A program made the translations under genes and the position numbers. Shown here piece after piece: positions 11,105 through 23,600 of a stretch of DNA of 64,000 nucleotides. This stretch comes from Wolfiporia cocos (Eukaryota > Basidiomycota > Agaricomycetes > Polyporales > Phaeolaceae). The first letter of the stretch is position 1; every line of letters begins with the position of its first letter. The notes beneath the pieces were generated by a model. It did no database searches. It was not told where the DNA came from and saw nothing but the letters and a program-made list of their open reading frames with translations. The stretch covers positions 2,666,001-2,730,000 of the forward strand of contig JACCLO010000001.1 of the NCBI GenBank assembly GCA_029448655.1. The letters are read 5' to 3'.

Positions 11105-14100
11105 ATGAAACGCGCAGCAGAAAAGCAACTGACGAGAGAGGAGACAGACGAGGAGGAGGTCAACTTAGTACGGGCTTCCCACTGCTACTGATGTGCCGCT
11201 CACAGACGGGAGCAGGACGAGGTGTCTACATACCACGAGGTGTCTACAGGGCCACCGCTGTACCCGAGATACAGACCAGCACACCCGCAGGTACTGGCGT
11301 CGAGGCCGTGAGTACGCATCTCATGTGTTGCCGATGTTCTGCGCTGAGCGATTGCGTGATGGTGCAGGATGAAGGCGCTGCCAAAGCGTGCGTTGCGCGG
11401 AACGGCAGCCCCGGCTCCTTCTGCCCCTCCAGTGTGTAGCTAGTGTTTTCCACGTTTACTCCCCCTGACATTTCGCAGGCACCTGAGGCGCCCAGGTTTG
11501 CCGGCTTTGCAGGATTCGGTGTGCCGAGTGCAGCACCGAGTGCACCGAGCGCATCCACGGCTGAGGTGAGCACTTACATCGACATCTCTGACACGATCCC
11601 TCACATTGCGCAGAATGTGCCCGCCCCCAAGCTCGGCGGCTTTGCTGGGTTCGCCGCGCCCCCATCGACGTCGACAACAAGCCCATCCACATCCGAGGTG
11701 CGTACTCGCGTCCCTCGATATCTACGACACGATCTCTCACGTTGTGCAGAAACCGCCCGCACCCAAGTTCGGCGGCTTCCCTGGATTCGGCACATCGTCG
11801 CCCTCGACGACAGCGTTTGCGTTCTCCGCACCTCTGCCGCCCGAAGAGTCCGCCGCTACGCCCGCCGCGGCGTCCACTAGCACACCCCTCTCCGGCGGCG
11901 CGAGTGGCTCGGCATTCTCCTCTTCCAATCCCGCAGCACCGAGCGCCCCTGCGTTCGGTGGCGCGAGTGTCCCGAGCGCGTTCTCGTTCGCTAAGCCCGC
12001 GACTTCCGGCGCTTCTGCGTTCGGAGGGTCGAGTGGCGCAGGCGCGTTCTCTGCTGCGAAGCCCGCCTTTTCAAACTCGGGAACGTTTGGAGAGACGAGC
12101 GCAGCGCCGCCGACGCCGGGCGCGCCCGCGGTGTCGGCCAGCGCGTCGAATGCGACGAAGGCTTTCGCGTCGCTCGTGGGGCCTCCATCCGCGTCCACTG
12201 CGCCCGCCGCGGCGCCCTCTGCACCAGCGGTCTCCGCGTTCAAAGCACCGACCAGTGCAGAGTCGCCTTCTGCGTTGAAGCCAGCAGCAGCTGCGCAGCC
12301 GTCTTCTGCGTCCAAGGCGGCGTCAACACCACAAGCATTCACCCCACCCAAAGAAGCACTGGCGGAGCCGGCACCCGCCGCCTCGGAAGCAGCGCCATCC
12401 GCCGCAAAGCACGCTCCTCCGCCGCCGAAGGAGGAGGAAGATGCGGCCTTCCAGGCGCAGACCGACTACGCGCTCGCGCTGCGCGGCATCAACGAGTCGT
12501 TCCTCTCCCATGCGCGCAAGGAGGTCGACCGCGACGCGTTCGTCGACCTCGCGGAGCTGCTGGGCCGCTACCAGAGCCTGCGGACCGCCGTCAAGGCCGA
12601 ATACGACGAGAAGGTGAAGGCGCTGCAGAACAAGGGCGCCGCGGGCGCGGGGACCAAGGCGCCCGCTGTGGCGGCCCCGTCCGTGCCCAAGCCGCCTGCG
12701 AGCTTCGCCGGGTTCGGCGCGCCGACCTCAGCCGCGGCCCCTCCGACCATGCCCAAGCCGCCAGCAAGCTTCTCTGGGCCGTTTGCGGCAGCCAGCGCTG
12801 GGAGCTCCAAAGGGTTCTCGTTCCCTCCGCCCGCATCGTCGACGTCCGGGGCCCCGCCGCCTGCAGGCATGCCCGTACCTCCCGCGGGCGGGTTCAAGTT
12901 TGGTGAATCGAGCATGAGCGCGAGCTCGTCCAGCAAGGCGTCCTCCTCTCCTGCCCCGCCGCCTGCAGGCATGCCCGTGCCCCCCGCGAGTGGGTTCAAG
13001 TTTGGCGAGTTCAGCGTGAGCATGAGCTCATCCAGTAAAGCGTCCTCGTCTCCTGCCCCGCCGCCTGCAGGCATGCCTGCCCCGCCCGCGAGCGGGTTCA
13101 AGTTCGGAGAATCCAGTCTCCCTAGCAAAGCGTCTTTGTCTCAGTCTGCCTTCGGCTTCTCCTCGGCGACCTCCGAAAAGTCAGGCACTCAGACGACACC
13201 CTTGTTTGGGCGGACTGACTCTACGTCTGAGGACAAGCTGGCGGATGTCTCGACCTCAAAAATGGACTCCAGCCCTATGTCATCTGGCAACCTGTTTGGC
13301 AAGTTCACTAGCGAAGACAAAGATAAGGAGGACGACGGTAAGAAGGACGAGGAAGGGGAGGACGACTCCGATAAGTCTCCCGAACACTCCAAGATTAAGG
13401 ATTCCCCCTCGAATCCCTTCGGGAACACCTCTGCCTCGAATTCGAGCATCTTCGGCAAGACCTCATCTGCCTTCTCAACTTCCGACAAGCCTGCCTCAGC
13501 GTTCACATTCAACACCTCTACGTCGTCACAGCCTAAATCTTCGACGTTCTCCGACTTTGGCAAGCCACCGACTGGTCTGGGCAACCCTGTTGGCTTCGGG
13601 TTCGGCAACGCACTAAAGACTGAGGACGGCGAGAGCAAGCCGCTGTTCGGTGGTACGTCGACTGGGTTCTCGTTCTCTGTGCCGCCGCCGAAAGCGAGCA
13701 GCGGGGAAGAGACGGACGCCCCACAGACTGGGGAGTCGGCAGCGGAGGGTGCGGAGGGAGAGGTACAGCCGCCGCCCCTCTCGACGTCGATATTCGATAG
13801 TGAGGGCAAGGGCGAGGAGGACGAGGAGACGACACACGAGATCAAGAGCAAGGTTTTCAAGATGTTCAAGAAGGATGATGGACAGCTTGAGTGGCGCGAC
13901 CAGGGTGTTGGTGGGTATCTTGCGCGTGCTTGTCTCAATGTGGTATTGAATGCATCTCGATGTGCAGGTATGCTGCGCTTGAAAAAACATCGGGAAACGA
14001 ACGCGAGGCGCGTTCTGATGAGGAACAGTACTACTGGGAAAATCATATTGGTTAGTGAGAAAGACTGATGGCTTGTGCCACTCTAACGCGGTTGCTATTT

Positions 14101-14291
14101 TCCAGAATTTCAGCATGTATCCCGGGATGAAGCCGACGTTGGCGGGCAAAGTTGTATCCTTCGTGGGCTTCGACAACGGGACATCAACATCATACAAGGT
14201 ACGGACCAAAACGGATGACCAGGCGAAAGAGCTGCAGGGTGCCCTCGAGCGCGAAATTGAATTTGTTCGTGCGAAGTCAGAATCACCATGA
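11105..14291 (+). CDS. FG-repeat nucleoporin with Ran-binding domain (Nup50/Nup2 type)
   Basis: The N-terminus MKRAAEKQLTREETDEEE followed, after an intron, by VLASRPMKALPKR is the importin-alpha/Nup-binding signature of Nup50/Nup2 proteins. Small early exons each carry an FAGFG-like repeat. A long central exon (about 11755-13907) is rich in Ser/Pro/Ala with many FG, FGF and FGG motifs and includes three tandem repeats of roughly 40 residues (12840-13130, each with PPPAGMP and SGFKFGE). The C-terminus is a RanBP1-type domain (VFKMFKKDDGQLEWRDQGVG, LRLKKH, RRVLMRN, SFVGFDNG) split by two introns (13911-13967 and one after 14048). Expected role: nuclear basket component that helps recycle importin-alpha with RanGTP. 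The exact splice donor of intron 1 (GTCAAC or GTACGG near 11158-11167) is uncertain. Confidence 0.9.
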
Positions 14292-14484
14292 TCAATTCAT
14301 CAACGGTGCAGATGTAGGTATACAAGCGCTGCTGCGATCTTTTCCGGCCTCCGCATATATGTATTGGTATGGACTGTAGTTATCGGTATGGATTGCGCGT
14401 GCTATTAGAACATTTTGAGCTATCGTCGATAACGTACTGCGTACACCAAGAGTCCCAGGAAGTAAAGTTAAGGTTTAGTACAAG

Positions 14485-16466
14485 TTATTTGCCGAAGTGG
14501 CTTTGAGCGTTGTGCCAGGTTGAATAATGCACGAACGCTTCGCTGAGTAGCATTTCAATCTCATGGTCCCCCCAGCCCTGCGTAGGCAGTGATTGCAGGA
14601 ACATGATGATTCCCTAGGAGAGATTGTAAGATTAAATACCAACCATCGTTAGTCGTGAAAGTAATACCTGGAAATCCATTTCCCGCAACTTTTTGCTCCA
14701 TCTCACAAGGAATGCAGAACAGACGTAGAGATGGAATTGTGAGAATGCATCTGGCCCTTCAGCCTGGTGAAGGGAATACGACATAAGTTCAAATGTGCAC
14801 AAACGGTAATTGCAACCTACCAAATACGTGTCCCACATGCGGATAGTATTTTGAACGCTGATCTCCCGCATCAGCAGGCAGTTCATCCAGCGAAACGCAA
14901 ACTGCATGAATTCAACATTTTCTGACTCCAGATGTGCTGCCAGCGGCGCTATGCCCAATATTAATGACATTGTGACCCGTGCAAATGAGTGCACATACCA
15001 TCGATACGGGCGACAAGTTCAGCCATTCGTTTGACGCTGCGGTGGATACCAGGCTGCGTCGCGATATAGTTGTCCTGGATCCCATCAAGCAGACGCGAAA
15101 GGCACCAAAATGTATCCGCCTCGACTGCATTGAGCACATCCTTCGGTAGAAGCCCGGGGTCAAACTCTTCTGAATCCGAATCTGCGGAGGGTCGGCGCTA
15201 AGAAATGGGTAATTCACGAGCAACTGACCGATGTACGCGGACAGGAACACCTGGAAGAACGGCGTCGCGAGGTCATTGATACCCTGCACGTAGCCGCTTG
15301 CAGGATGTCGGATCGCCCATACGTACAATATGCGTTCGAGGCTCTGCATCGCGTGTGGGCGTCAGTGTGAGTCCGTTTAGCGAAATGCCGTCATACCCAC
15401 CCGCTGTGTGGCCGCCTGCATCCACAAACGCACCCCCGGCCGAGTGCGGGGAACATCAATCTCGATCTGGTGCCAGATCTGTTGGTCGGGGCCTGACCGG
15501 CTTCGCGCGAAGGCGAGCTCGACAAGAGACAAATACTCTTGTCGCTTGCGTGCAAGGGTGGTAGCCCGTAGGTGTGCGGGCAGAGGTAGGTATCCCTGTG
15601 CACATGTGAAGAGGAACTTCTCCGGTTTGAGATGAAAACGCACCAGAAGTAATGGCCATGCTACTGGCCGCAAGTCGCTGGGAATACCATTCCACGCGTA
15701 CTTGCGCAGCTGAGCCATGTCCACGTCGTCCTGCGTAATGCAATCAATGAACTTCTGCCGCTTATTGCTGCGAATTGACCGCTCGCGATCGAGCTTCGCG
15801 GAGCGCGCATTCGCATCAGGCGACGTTCGTCCGAGCTGCGACTTAGAGGACCGCTTGGACACCCTATGGACGAGGTGCAACGGATCTAGCTGCGGATAAG
15901 AGGTCGGCGAAAACACGCAGAGATGCTCTGGGTGTACCGTTAAGGATGGTTTCCGCGTCGTCTCTGATGGAGCCCTGGTCCTGCCTGGGTCTGTTATGGT
16001 GCGGCAGAACCGCCTCAGGTTCGAGGTCACCGACTACCATGTCGGCCTCAGCATCGTCATATGCACCGCTCTCATCCGTCCTGTCTGGTGCGCGTCCGTC
16101 CAAGCTACCGCCCTGGTCCATCGAAGTTCTTGTAACAATTGTCCAACCATTCTTGGGCGCCTGTGCGTCTTGCTTAGGAGGATATGAACTCGGACTTGGA
16201 TGATTGACATGGGTATACGAGAAAGCAAGAGTCGAGGACGATGTGTTGAGCTTCGGACGGGGCACCGGTTTGGGGGCGGTCGCAGTCACGGTAGATGAGT
16301 CCCGTCTGCTCAATGAGCGGCCCCAACTGTTATTGCTGGGTGATTCTGAATCGGAGCCACTATCCCAAGCATCATCTTCAGCCCAGTCTGATGTAGAATA
16401 CGCAGAAAAGTGATGAGAAGGGTTGATCCCAATATGCGGACGGGCAGGTGGTGGTCTAGCGGTCAT
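14485..16466 (-). CDS. TBC-domain Rab GTPase-activating protein (Gyp1/TBC1D22 type)
   Basis: The start ATG is at 16464-16466 and the stop at 14485-14487. The N-terminal 250 residues are Ser/Pro-rich and likely disordered. The TBC domain follows: NGIPSDLRPVAWPLLL, then the Arg finger in IEIDVPRTRP and the Gln finger in SGYVQGINDLATPF, both intact. Later come DTFWCLSRLLDGIQDNY, FRWMNCLLMREI and RMWDTYL. The last exons encode GIIMFLQSLPTQGWGDHEIEMLLSEAF, the usual Gyp1 C-terminal segment. Introns are short and conventional. The expected role is stimulating GTP hydrolysis on Golgi Rabs such as Ypt1. It converges on the nucleoporin gene, with about 190 bp between stop codons. Confidence 0.9.
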
Positions 16467-16860
16467 CGTTTCGGATAAGAATTGGGCGCTCCCACAAAGG
16501 TATAACGTGGTATCATAACGTGCCTGCGAAATTGCGATCGCTGTTAGTAGGTCAAAGACGTCACCCGACTTCTAATTGTAACAGACTGTCCGAGCAACGC
16601 GATGAATCGAGATCAGAATACAATCCAGCAATAGTTTCATGGCTACGAGCGACAAGAGGGAATGTCACTGAAAATTGGACGCAGAATAATCCCATGACAA
16701 GTAAGATTTGCTGGATATGTTAAGTGCAGACCATGCCGAGACTCAGATGTATGGCGATGGAGATCCCATCACAAATACACGGGCATATCAGGACAACGTA
16801 GCAGATATATGTACAAGGAGATATCGTCACGGCATCAATACCATTATATGACAGCAGTAG

Positions 16861-19783
16861 CTACTGCAAGGCATTGACGAGATCTTGTGTTGACCATCCA
16901 TAATGCTCTCTCAACCTCTTGCGGTAAATTGGGAGCAGTTCAGGATTGATAGTTGGATCAGGATGAGCTATGTTGAAACATCAGTACAATGATTCAGATT
17001 CAAATCAATGTCAAAACACGAACGTCTGTGGAAGGCGATTGGCTGCCCAAATTCAATACCATGTCAGCGCGCTGGCTATCATGACAGAAAATCGTATACT
17101 GGCCTCATACCGGTCATGAGGTGGTACGAACTTTACGCTAGCGCCCTCAGCGGTTCCATCAATTTCAAAACCCAGGTCTGTCATAACCTACTGGAACGCT
17201 TGAATGACTGCCTGAAAGCAGCAAACAGAACTAACCCGCAGAAATCGACTCCATTTCAAGGGAGCATTGATTCGCGCGTCACCCTCTGGATCTGGAATGC
17301 CAAAGAGTTGACAATAGTATTGGCACGCGGCCTTCGACGGCGCTTTGATAGGCATAGGTTGGACACGCTTCCCAGGTCGCTCGACCTGTTCCTGCTCTTG
17401 TATCAGAGTCTCAGGAACGGGCTGATGATTGTCATGATTCGCGCGTGTCTTGACTTTGGCCTTCACAGCTGCCAAACCCTCATCCTGCAAATACTTATGC
17501 GCGCTCTTAGCCGTTTCTTGGGAGGCAATTGATGAGCTTGATTGATTCCAAGAAAAGACCCCAAGGCTCGGGTCGTGGTGCAGGACGAGCGATGAAGTCG
17601 AGGCGCGGCTTGTTACTGAGTTATACACCGACGACCTCGGGAGTTCGGGCGTTGACTTAGGTAATCGAGTTATGTCAAGAGAAGATGGAATTCAATGGAC
17701 TAGAAGCTCACAGTAGATGCAAAAGACGTCCCGTGCAACTTTGTAGGCTGGGTCTTAGCTGCTGCTGACATAAATCGCTTCTTTCCTTTTTTTACAGCAT
17801 CTGCAGCGGCAGCAGCTAGATCGGAGAACTTCTCACTCGCGGGAGCCCCTTTTTTCAGATATTGTAAGTAGTTGAGTCCAGTTGATCATTTTCTGCCGCT
17901 CACCGGCATCCGGGTTCTGAGCAAGCACTCCATGCGCTGAGTCCGCTACTGTGGTTGTGTCATACTTTGACTGGATGTGATTCGTTGTCTCGATGATATG
18001 ACTCTGACGATCTAGAGGTACCTACCATCAATATCAAGCCATTGTATAGAGAGGTTAACCTACGCCTTAGAGAACCAAGCTTCTTGAGGAATTTATTATT
18101 GCTCAGCTTCTGAACTAGTGCGTGAAATTTGGTTCTGTCTTTCTCTTTCTCAAGAGCTTCAAGCATTGATATTGTGCTGCGTCTGTCATCCTCGTCTTCC
18201 GCACCATGGTCGGTATCAACTTTACGGCTGTGGAAAGCGGACATAAATACCATCTGAGAAGTCATCGACGGCATCACTGTTGCTTTCGTTGTCATTGTCA
18301 TCCTCGTTCTCCTTTTCCTTGCCTTTGTCTCTGCCAATCGCTTTGCTGCCATCGTCTCCTTTTCCCGCGCCCAGTTTGGGACGAACATCATCCTCAAGTG
18401 ATACTCTCTTGATATCTGCCACTTGCCATAGGTCATCAAGGCCCCTGCCTGACTCTGTTTGATAAAACTAGAGAATGTGTTGTATTATCAGATCGTTGAA
18501 ACGGTAAGTTAAGCGAGCAGATCTTACGCGATCGATAGATGCCCACATTTCGTCCAAAGATTCCTTAGATTGCGTCTTTTCCAGTGGATGTACGCTGTCC
18601 TGAAATTGCTGTTCTGCGCAATGCTTCAACGCCCTCTCAGACAATCTCTGCACATTTATCCAGTCTTCAAGAGGTTTGGGCTTCTTAGGAAGCTCTTCCT
18701 TCCATGCATTGTCCATTTCTCCCGAAAACGGGCGTTCAAGGTGCTCCAGAAGCAGTCTAATGGCCTAAATATAACAATTATTATTGAAAGATCGTGAGCA
18801 TCACTCGCAACGTCAACCATACGATGCGAGTTGGGTGTGGAGAAGACGATGCATACTCACCGACAGATCACCAAAAATCAGACGATGTATTTGTGGGAAG
18901 CGCTCATCGTCATTAGATTGCTCCGTTGAAGCCCTGTCCAGAACCTGACGCAGGACTCGGCGAGATGATGTTGATTCCATAATGTTCTCCCAGTCTATCC
19001 GTTCAGAGAGATATTCTGTCTGATTTTGCTGAGAATAGTCAGCTGATTGATTGCCTCAGGATTCAGCAGATTACTGTGCACAGCTCAGGATGCAAGACTG
19101 ACGGGTGTCTGCTACGAGTGATGCAAATCGATCCTGGCAGATGTCTGCCACAAACTTGACGGTGCCATGGAGCTTCAGATATCGCGAACGAAGGTCTGCA
19201 TCATTCTCGAGTCTTGTCACCATACCGGTATTGAGTATCAAGTGATCCTCGGCGAAATCTTGCATTGTCTGGCTTATAAGGTTCCAGGCGGATGCTACTA
19301 TGTAGTGATTTTGTATTCTGTGGCATGATGGGGTGACAGGAGATGTATTAGTATAGAGGGGTATCCATCTGAATTGACGGCCGCACACAGTTGCGATCAT
19401 AGAAGCGCCTTCTGTAGGATTCTCACCGTGAAATAGGAAGGCTTGCGCGCGAATCTTCACAGCGAAAAGGGTAGGGTTATGCAGGTCATTGATTTTGCCG
19501 GAAACACCTGTATACAATGTAATTTCGACAATAAGACAACAATTCATGCACACAGCAGTTTACGCACTGTCACGCCGCGAGTTAGCGATGTTGATCCAGT
19601 CCTGTAGTGTGACATCAGGCGAATCCTCAGGTTGTTTCGATATATCCTCTGTAAGCCGGGTGTCATGTCAACGACGAGAAAACACGGTCTGAATCTCACA
19701 TTCTTACCAGCCATCGATTGTAGCCTCTTCTCCAGCCCGTTCAAACAACGAATCTCGTCGGGTCTCAAGAGTAAGACGGTGGT
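16861..19783 (-). CDS. Unknown fungal protein with HicA-like C-terminal domain, copy A (5' end unresolved)
   Basis: Tandem paralogue of the gene at 20682-24044. Matching blocks appear in the same order: a small first block (LLLRPDEIRCLNGLEKR), SGKINDLHNPTLFAVKIRAQ, SAWNLISQTMQDFAE...SRYLKLHGTVKFVADICQ, KEELPKKPKPLEDWINVQ, a strongly acidic segment (ENEDDNDNESNSDAVDD), NNKFLKKLGSLRR, a linker with SAHKYLQDEGL, and a terminal domain with LKWSRFLR and HPDPTINPELLPIYRKRLREHYGW. No ATG lies in frame before the stop upstream of 19768; the first recognisable exon appears to begin at a 3' splice site at 19784, and nothing like the first exon of copy B is seen further upstream. A change of frame is also needed near 18225-18245. 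The gene may therefore be truncated and decaying. Function unknown. Confidence 0.6.
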
Positions 19784-20681
19784 CTGATGAATGATATCTC
19801 TTCTCGAGCAGAGTGGGGAAAAGTAAGGGCGGGGTGCGGGTGCTAATTTGCAGCAGCCTACATTGTCCTATAGTGGAGATCTCATAATTGATAACCAGGA
19901 GGCTCGTCCAGGCCTATGTGCCAGGTGGTTGCCGTTCACCCGCAGTAGATCGATAACCGCTGGCAGTCTTCTATCCGTGAGTACATTGAGAGAAGAAGCT
20001 CACGCGAGAGACCAATAGACCGTCATGCAATATATAGTAACTTATTGCCGAACTGGTTATGTTACCGTACAGTCCAGATGCTTCCCTACCTGCGCGGCCA
20101 CCGGCCACTGGCAATACGGCGTTGCTTACTAATATGCCCCCTTTCCTGATTTGGCATTTGCTTCTACATACCACATAGCATTGCATCACAAGCAAAGCAA
20201 GTTTCGATCCGTCACTGTGCGATTGCCCTTGAGTCTGTGGCGATGGGAAATTTGTCTTACGGGAAGCCTTGCTCTAGTGAGCGAAACTTGATCTGCTTCA
20301 CAAAGTATAATGCTCAAATCTTTGAGTGCTACAAAAACTTGAAGGTTTCTCTGTATTAGCTACATTTCGTTCTGCATGGAGACGTGACATTTGTCAATAA
20401 GTACGACCTCGCATGTTATAATCTAACTGACACCGAGCAGATATGCACGGTGCAAGAGATGTCAAATATGCTCCAAGTAGATAGATGTACCTGGGATACT
20501 CTAATGCGCCCACAAATTTGTCCAGGCTGTTAACAATGTAACTCGACTGTAGCAGAGCAAAGGGAGGCCACCGGTCGTTCGAGTAACATTCTACAGACTG
20601 CCAGTATAGATACAATTATGATTACATGGAGAAGAATAACACAGGTGAAAATGGTCCGCAACACCATCAATACAGCAATAT

Positions 20682-23600
20682 TCACTGTGCGGCTTTGAAG
20701 AAATCCTCTTCGGACCACCCGTAGTACCTCTTCAGCTTCTTACTGAACTCCTTGAGCAAGACAGGATACAAAGTCGGATCAGGATGAGCTAGAGAGATTA
20801 TCAGTCGAGCAGAAACAGCAGAAGGTAACCGGATCGCGTACGCTTGTGGAACGTAATAGGCTGTGAGAAAGTCAGCAACGTCTATCCCGGAGAATAACTC
20901 TATGACACTCACCACATCCCGCGGATCTGGAGGATCGAATCTAACACTGGAGCCTGCGGTGGAGGGATCATACTTAAAGCCCATCTCGCGCATGACCTGC
21001 GGCGAGATTATGAGCATCCATCCATACTTGCACACAGGCGAAGCTAACCTTCAGGAAATGCTCCCACTTCATCGGCGCCATACCCTTCTTGTCGTCCTCG
21101 GATGTGCTTAGCAGCTGGTGCATGTATGTCGCGGTCTTCTTTGTCAACTTCGAGAAGTAGCTGAACTTGCTGCCTTTCCTGGGTGGTTCCTCCTTCTCCT
21201 TCTCCTGTTGCTTCTTCGAGAAGCGACTGAAAAAGCCCTTCTTCTCCGGTATAGGCACGAGGTTGGCGTGGTCCGCGCGGGTTTTGACCTTTGTTTTGGT
21301 ATTTGTGAGACCCTCAGTCTGCATATACTTGTGCGCGCTCTGTGCCGTCTGTTGCAGAGGAAGCGAAGTCGTCGACATATGCGGCAAGGCTGTGCTCGTT
21401 GTCGAGCTGCTGATGGACGAGGACCGCTTGGGCATCGCCGACTTGGACACGGCTGTCTTCTGGGGGGACGGAGAGGCCGGTGAAGCAGCGGGTGCCACAG
21501 GGGCTACAGGCGTTGCGGGCGTCGAGGGTGGCTGTTGCGAATCCGGAGTCGCCGGTGCAGCCTCAGTTGTCGCTGACGAATTCTTCTTTTTCTTGGGCTT
21601 CTTCTTTTTCTTCTTGGTCGCAGCAGTAGGAATGTCGTCGTCGTCATCCACAGCCTCGACAGTGACCTTGTGACTCTTGGGGGTCTCTTTTCGGTTGGGA
21701 CCATATTGAAGCTGAGATGACACCATTGCATAATTTCGGCTACTCACCAGTGGTTGGTGCCGGTGGGGGCGTCGGCTTTGCCGCAGTCTTCACAGTTGGC
21801 GCTTGACGTGGTGGGGCCGGAGCTGTCCCGGGCTTCGCTGTGTAAGGTTTCCTCGGCTCGGTGCGGCGTGTAGTCTTGAGCGTCGGGCTCGAAGAGAACA
21901 TGCGTCCTAGTCACAATTGCCGGTCATGCTCAAGCCTACGGCAACCGGAAGTATAGATACGGTGCAAACCCACCTCTGAGCGACCCTAACAGCTTGATGA
22001 ATGGATTGCCCTTCCGCTCCTCAGCGAGGTTGTCCAAGTCGGCATTGTCGCTCTTAGTGTCGAAGAACTCGGGCGTCGCCATCATGGTGTCCATCGCCTC
22101 GCGGAGCATGTCCCGCAGCGCATCCTCCTCGTCCGTATCGTACCCGTTCTCGGCTTCAGAGTCGTCGCTGTCGTCCTCATCGCCGCTGCCCCAATCTTCT
22201 TCCATCTCATCCTCCTCCGAGTCAGAGACGCTCTGCAGCGGGGGCATCGAGCTGTCACTGTCGTCCGCCAGGCCGCTCGCGATAGCAAGCGGCTTTCCGT
22301 TCTTGACCCGTGTGTCGGGTCTGTTTGCGCTCTTGGCGGGGAATAGGCGGGGGAAATCGTCGTCGCCATCGTCGTCGAACCCTTTGCTTGCGTTGGGCAT
22401 GTAGTACGCGTGCCACTGTGGCGTCCGGTTCTTGACGTCCGCCACTTGCCACAGATTATCGATGTCCTGGCCTGAGACTGCCTGGCAGTTCTACAGACAT
22501 CGTAATGTTAACACCACGGTCATTGAGTCAAGGCTGAAAGCCCACAAGGTTGATGTATTTCCACATATTGTCCAGGACAGTCTGGGACTTCGTCTTGTCC
22601 AGTGGGTATATTATGTTCTTGAAGTTCCCGTACATTTTTGACGCCTTTTCAGAGAATATCTGTGCGTCGACCCAGTTCTCATAGTCCTCTGGCATTGTAC
22701 GGGGTTCTTCCTTCCATGTTTTGCCGTCGGGGCCCAGCAAGGGGTTTTCCAAATACTCTTGCAGTTGCACGATGACCTACATGGCACGCAGACGGAACAA
22801 GTTTGTTGGTATCGCTCGTCGCAGCGGCACGGGATGTGGAACAAGACATAAACTTACTGAGAGATCGCCGACAGCATCCCAAAGTGCCTGGGGGAAACGC
22901 TTAGCATCACGCGGTGTTTCTGCTATGGCTTCGTGCAGGATTTGGTATAAGATTTGGCGCGGGATCTCCGACCTTGGAAGGCAGAGTTCGACGATTATCG
23001 AGTCAATGAAGGACTTGTGCACGCTTTTCAAGCCTGCCCAGTCGAATACATATTCTTCGTCATCGAGGTCATCGGTCTGCGATCGCTTGAAGTACTGAGA
23101 GTAGTGCGCTGTACGGGAAGTGGGAAATGCATACGTAAAGTAGGTCAACATCTATTTGTATTATACGGACTTACGAGTCGTGGTAGCAAGCAGCGCGAAC
23201 TTGGTCTGGGCAGCTTGCGCCACAATGTTAACTATGTCGTATAGCACGAGGAATCGCGAGCGCAGAACTGCGTCTTTCTTGAGCTGCGCCCGGATGGTAT
23301 CGTCCTGCACACCAGCCTCGGCTAGATCTTGAAAAGTGTCTGTAATAATTTTCCAGGCGGACGACATCATATAGGCGTTGTGCACTCTGTGGCATAGCAG
23401 ATTTACAACACGAATGAATATTCATCTGATATGACAGGCGTACCTAGCCGCAACAATGGAAGCAACTTGCGAAGGGTTCTTGAATGGATCTGGGGCATTC
23501 CTGCCAGATACGGGGGGCGTACGAGCCAGCACCTCCGCACGTATCTTTGTGGCGAACAGATCAGGATCTTGCAGGTTATTGATTTCGTCAAGGTTGCCTG

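Noticed and set aside
11737..13128. Long minus-strand open frames opposite the nucleoporin
   Set aside because: They are antisense shadows of the repetitive Ala/Ser/Pro-coding sequence.
11606..14068. A single 820-residue open frame as a complete gene
   Set aside because: It starts at a TTG inside an intron and runs through the intron at 13911-13967; the true protein begins at 11105 and is spliced.
20974..21673. Plus-strand frames rich in Leu/Phe opposite copy B
   Set aside because: They are antisense of the Lys-rich and Ser-rich linker; no start context or splice support.
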